A DNA stretch of 24,496 bases from contig JAEZKB010000196.1 in assembly GCA_023415605.1 (NCBI GenBank), positions 1 to 24,496 on the forward strand, in the 5' to 3' direction. Source of the stretch: Pseudomonadota bacterium (GTDB lineage Bacteria > Pseudomonadota > Alphaproteobacteria > Rhizobiales > Devosiaceae). Below the pieces are notes generated by a model. It was not told the origin of the DNA and did not search any database. It saw only the letters and a program-made list of their open reading frames with translations. Numbering within the stretch: the first letter of the stretch is position 1; every line of letters starts with the position of its first letter. Of the stretch, positions 22,466-24,496 are shown one piece after another. The translations under genes were made by a program, and so were the position numbers.

Positions 22466-24333
22466 TGCAGCAGAACGACAACAACCGGAACATGATCCTG
22501 GCGATCGTCTTGAGCGTGGTCGTGCTGTTCGGATGGCAGTTCCTGGTGGCCGGGCCGCAGCTCGAACAGGCACAGCGCCGGGCCGAAATCCAGCAGCAGG
22601 AACAGCTGGCGCAGCAGGCCGCGGCCGACGCGGCGCTCAATGCGCCGGCCGTCGACGGCCAGCCCGCGACTACACCGGTCAACAACGGGGTGACCCAGGC
22701 CTTCGCCGACCGCCAGTCCGCCGTTTCGGCGACACCGCGCGTCAAGATCGAGACCTCCACCGCGCTCTCAGGCTCGATCAATCTCACCGGCGGCCGCCTC
22801 GACGACCTGCAGCTCAAGAAGTACCACGAGACGGTCGACGACTCGTCGCCCATCATCACCCTCCTGGTGCCCGATGGCGCGCCGAACGGCTATTTCGTCG
22901 AGCAGGGCTGGACCGCCTCCGCCGGCACCGCGGTGCTGCCCGATGCGCAGTCGCAGTGGACGGTCGAGAGCGGCGGCGACACGCTGACCGAGACCAATCC
23001 GGTCACCATCCGCTGGGACAATGGCGAGGGCCTCATCTTCCGCCGCACTTTCGCGGTGGATGCCAACTATCTCTTCACCGTTACCCAGAGTATCGAGAAC
23101 ACCGGCACCGGCACCGTCACCGTGTTCCCCTATGCCAAGGTGGTGCGCCAGGGCACGCCGCATGTCGCCAACTTCTTCGTCCAGCACGAAGGTCCGCTGG
23201 GCGTTCTGGGGTCGAACAACTACGTCTCGAAAAAGTACCACGACCTGCAGAACGACAAGCAGGTCAAGTTCGAGAACACCACGGGCTGGCTGGGCTTTAC
23301 GGACAAGTACTGGGCGACCGCGATCATCGCCAAGCCAGACGCCCCGGTGAACGCGACTTTCTATTATTCCAAGCCCGCCGGCACCGACATCTACCAGACC
23401 AACTATGTCGAGACGACGCCGGTCACCGTTGCGCCGGGCCAGACCGCCAGCAACGAGAGCTATGTCTTTGCCGGCGCCAAGGAAGCGCACCTCATCGACG
23501 CCTATGACCGCGACTACGGCTTCGACCGGCTCGAACTGATGATCGACTGGGGCTGGTTGCACTTCATCACCCGGCCGATGTTCGAACTGCTGAACTTCCT
23601 CTATGGCATCTTCGGCAATTTCGGCGTCGCCATCCTCGCGGTGACGGTCATCGTCAAGGCGATCTTTTTCCCGCTCGCCAACCGCTCGTACAAGTCGATG
23701 GCGGCGATGCGGCGCGTGCAGCCGGAAATGAAGGCGATCCAGGAGCGCTTCAAGGACGATCGCGTGCAGCAGCAGCAGGCGATGATGGAGCTCTACAAGA
23801 AAGAGAAGATCAATCCGCTGTCGGGCTGCTGGCCGCTGCTGATCCAGATTCCGGTGTTCTTCGCGCTCTATACCGTGATCTTCATCAGCCTCGAGATGCG
23901 CCACGCGCCGTTCTTTGGTTGGATCCAGGACCTCGCGGCGCCCGATCCGACCAATATCTTCACCCTGTTCGGCCTGATCCCGTGGAACCCGGTGGCGTTG
24001 CCGATCATCGGTGGCCTGCTCCACCTGGGCGTCTGGCCGATCATCATGGGCATCACCATGTGGGTGCAGATGAAGCTCAACCCGCCGCCGCCGGATCCGA
24101 CGCAGGCGATGATCTTCGGCTTCATGCCGATCATCTTCACCTTCATGCTCGGCTCGTTCCCGGCCGGCCTGGTGATCTACTGGGCGTGGAACAACCTGCT
24201 CTCGGTGCTGCAGCAGTATTTCATCATGAAGCGCCATGGCGCCGAAGTGGACCTGTTCGGCAACATCATGGCCAGCTTCAAGCGCAAGCCCAAGCCGGTC
24301 GCGGAAAAGCCCGCCGGCGGCAAGGCAAGCTAA
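22465..24333 (+). CDS. yidC: YidC/Oxa1-family membrane protein insertase
   Basis: YidC inserts and folds inner-membrane proteins, alone or with SecYEG. The 622-residue protein has the Gram-negative layout. An N-terminal anchor (residues 9-28, NMILAIVLSVVVLFGWQFLV) is followed by a Gln/Ala-rich linker and a large periplasmic beta-sandwich domain to about residue 350. The five-helix conserved core follows. In it, NFGVAILAVTVIVKAIFFPLANRSYKSM holds the groove arginine, then come the cytoplasmic hairpin (QPEMKAIQERFKDDR), IQIPVFFALYTVIF, LGVWPIIMGITMWVQMKL and FMPIIFTFMLGSFPAGLVIYWAWNN. The C-terminal tail is short and basic. The ATG shares a base with the rnpA stop. A strong terminator follows seven bases after the stop, so this is the last gene of the transcript. 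Confidence 0.98.
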   Translation: MQQNDNNRNMILAIVLSVVVLFGWQFLVAGPQLEQAQRRAEIQQQEQLAQQAAADAALNAPAVDGQPATTPVNNGVTQAFADRQSAVSATPRVKIETSTALSGSINLTGGRLDDLQLKKYHETVDDSSPIITLLVPDGAPNGYFVEQGWTASAGTAVLPDAQSQWTVESGGDTLTETNPVTIRWDNGEGLIFRRTFAVDANYLFTVTQSIENTGTGTVTVFPYAKVVRQGTPHVANFFVQHEGPLGVLGSNNYVSKKYHDLQNDKQVKFENTTGWLGFTDKYWATAIIAKPDAPVNATFYYSKPAGTDIYQTNYVETTPVTVAPGQTASNESYVFAGAKEAHLIDAYDRDYGFDRLELMIDWGWLHFITRPMFELLNFLYGIFGNFGVAILAVTVIVKAIFFPLANRSYKSMAAMRRVQPEMKAIQERFKDDRVQQQQAMMELYKKEKINPLSGCWPLLIQIPVFFALYTVIFISLEMRHAPFFGWIQDLAAPDPTNIFTLFGLIPWNPVALPIIGGLLHLGVWPIIMGITMWVQMKLNPPPPDPTQAMIFGFMPIIFTFMLGSFPAGLVIYWAWNNLLSVLQQYFIMKRHGAEVDLFGNIMASFKRKPKPVAEKPAGGKAS

Positions 24334-24340
24334 GCGATCA

Positions 24341-24369
24341 CGGGGCTCCTTCGGGGGCCCCGTTTGTTT
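24341..24369 (+). terminator. Rho-independent terminator with UUCG tetraloop after yidC
   Basis: A 9-bp stem (CGGGGCTCC / GGGGCCCCG, one G-U pair) closes a TTCG tetraloop at 24341-24362 and is followed by TTTGTTT. The UUCG loop is an exceptionally stable cap. It ends the rpmH-rnpA-yidC unit. Confidence 0.92.
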
Positions 24370-24390
24370 CTGGGGATTGGTTGACGTGCG

Positions 24391-24496
24391 CCCCCTCCAC
24401 CATGCTGCGCATGGTCCCCCCTCCCCCGCTTTGGGGGTGAGGATCAAGGAGAGATCGTGCCACAGCGGATCCTCACCCGTGAAACGGGGGAGGGGG
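24391..24496. repeat. Palindromic intergenic repeat element, reaching the right edge
   Basis: Two nested inverted structures occur. ACCATGCTGCGCATGGT (24399-24415) is a perfect palindrome with 7-bp arms and a TGC centre. Then arms of about 29 bp at 24417-24445 and 24468-24496 (CCCCCTCCC... with GTGAGGATC, and its reverse complement with a few mismatches) surround a 22-bp centre. No open frame fits. The style matches short non-coding palindromic repeats dispersed between genes in Rhizobiales. The element may continue outside the window. Confidence 0.7.

Noticed and set aside
22768..24447. 559-codon minus-strand frame opposite yidC
   Set aside because: Antisense to yidC; His/Arg/Glu-rich shadow composition.

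Overview
The window reads as a chromosomal segment of a high-GC alphaproteobacterium, most likely of the order Hyphomicrobiales (Rhizobiales). Support comes from a tamA-tamB pair, an rpmH-rnpA-yidC cluster with rhizobial-type proteins, a Tat-exported ABC binding protein, and GC-rich palindromic intergenic repeats. Devosia or a relative is a guess from overall feel and is not demonstrated. There is no phage, transposon, plasmid or CRISPR signal. Coding density is high; the largest gap without a gene is about 217 bp (17802-18018), and no gap exceeds 300 bp.

Layout. (1) 1-5555, minus strand: tamA followed by tamB (tamB runs off the left edge), the outer-membrane assembly/transport module. (2) 5694-7304, plus: a GMC-family FAD alcohol dehydrogenase that ends 3 bp from the end of the next, opposing operon. 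(3) 7308-13440, minus, read right to left: short-chain dehydrogenase, PotA-like ABC ATPase, Tat-exported binding protein, two permeases, and a histidinol-dehydrogenase-family enzyme. The genes are tightly packed, with ATGA/GTGA overlaps. This looks like an uptake-plus-oxidation operon for one unidentified small molecule. (4) tRNA-Arg(ACG) at 13595-13671, minus. (5) 13828-16742, minus: a class-I pyridine nucleotide-disulfide oxidoreductase homologue that lacks both redox cysteines, followed by an orphan membrane histidine kinase. (6) 16908-17801, minus: a predicted outer-membrane beta-barrel protein. (7) 18019-19609: a TetR regulator divergent from a short-chain dehydrogenase, with two near-identical 15-bp palindromes between them. 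(8) 19590-21746, minus: a DUF72 protein and an MFS exporter. (9) 21825-24369, plus: a strong sigma70-type promoter, rpmH, rnpA, yidC and a UUCG-tetraloop terminator. A palindromic intergenic repeat follows to the right edge.

The two most interesting points are enzyme-family members that have lost signature residues. The HisD-like protein at 7308-8645 differs from true histidinol dehydrogenase at two of four zinc-ligand positions and at a substrate-binding His, and it sits with a transporter rather than histidine genes. The disulfide reductase homologue at 15306-16742 has serine at both positions of the CxxxxC motif. Both calls rest on direct reading of codons plus family knowledge recalled without a database search.
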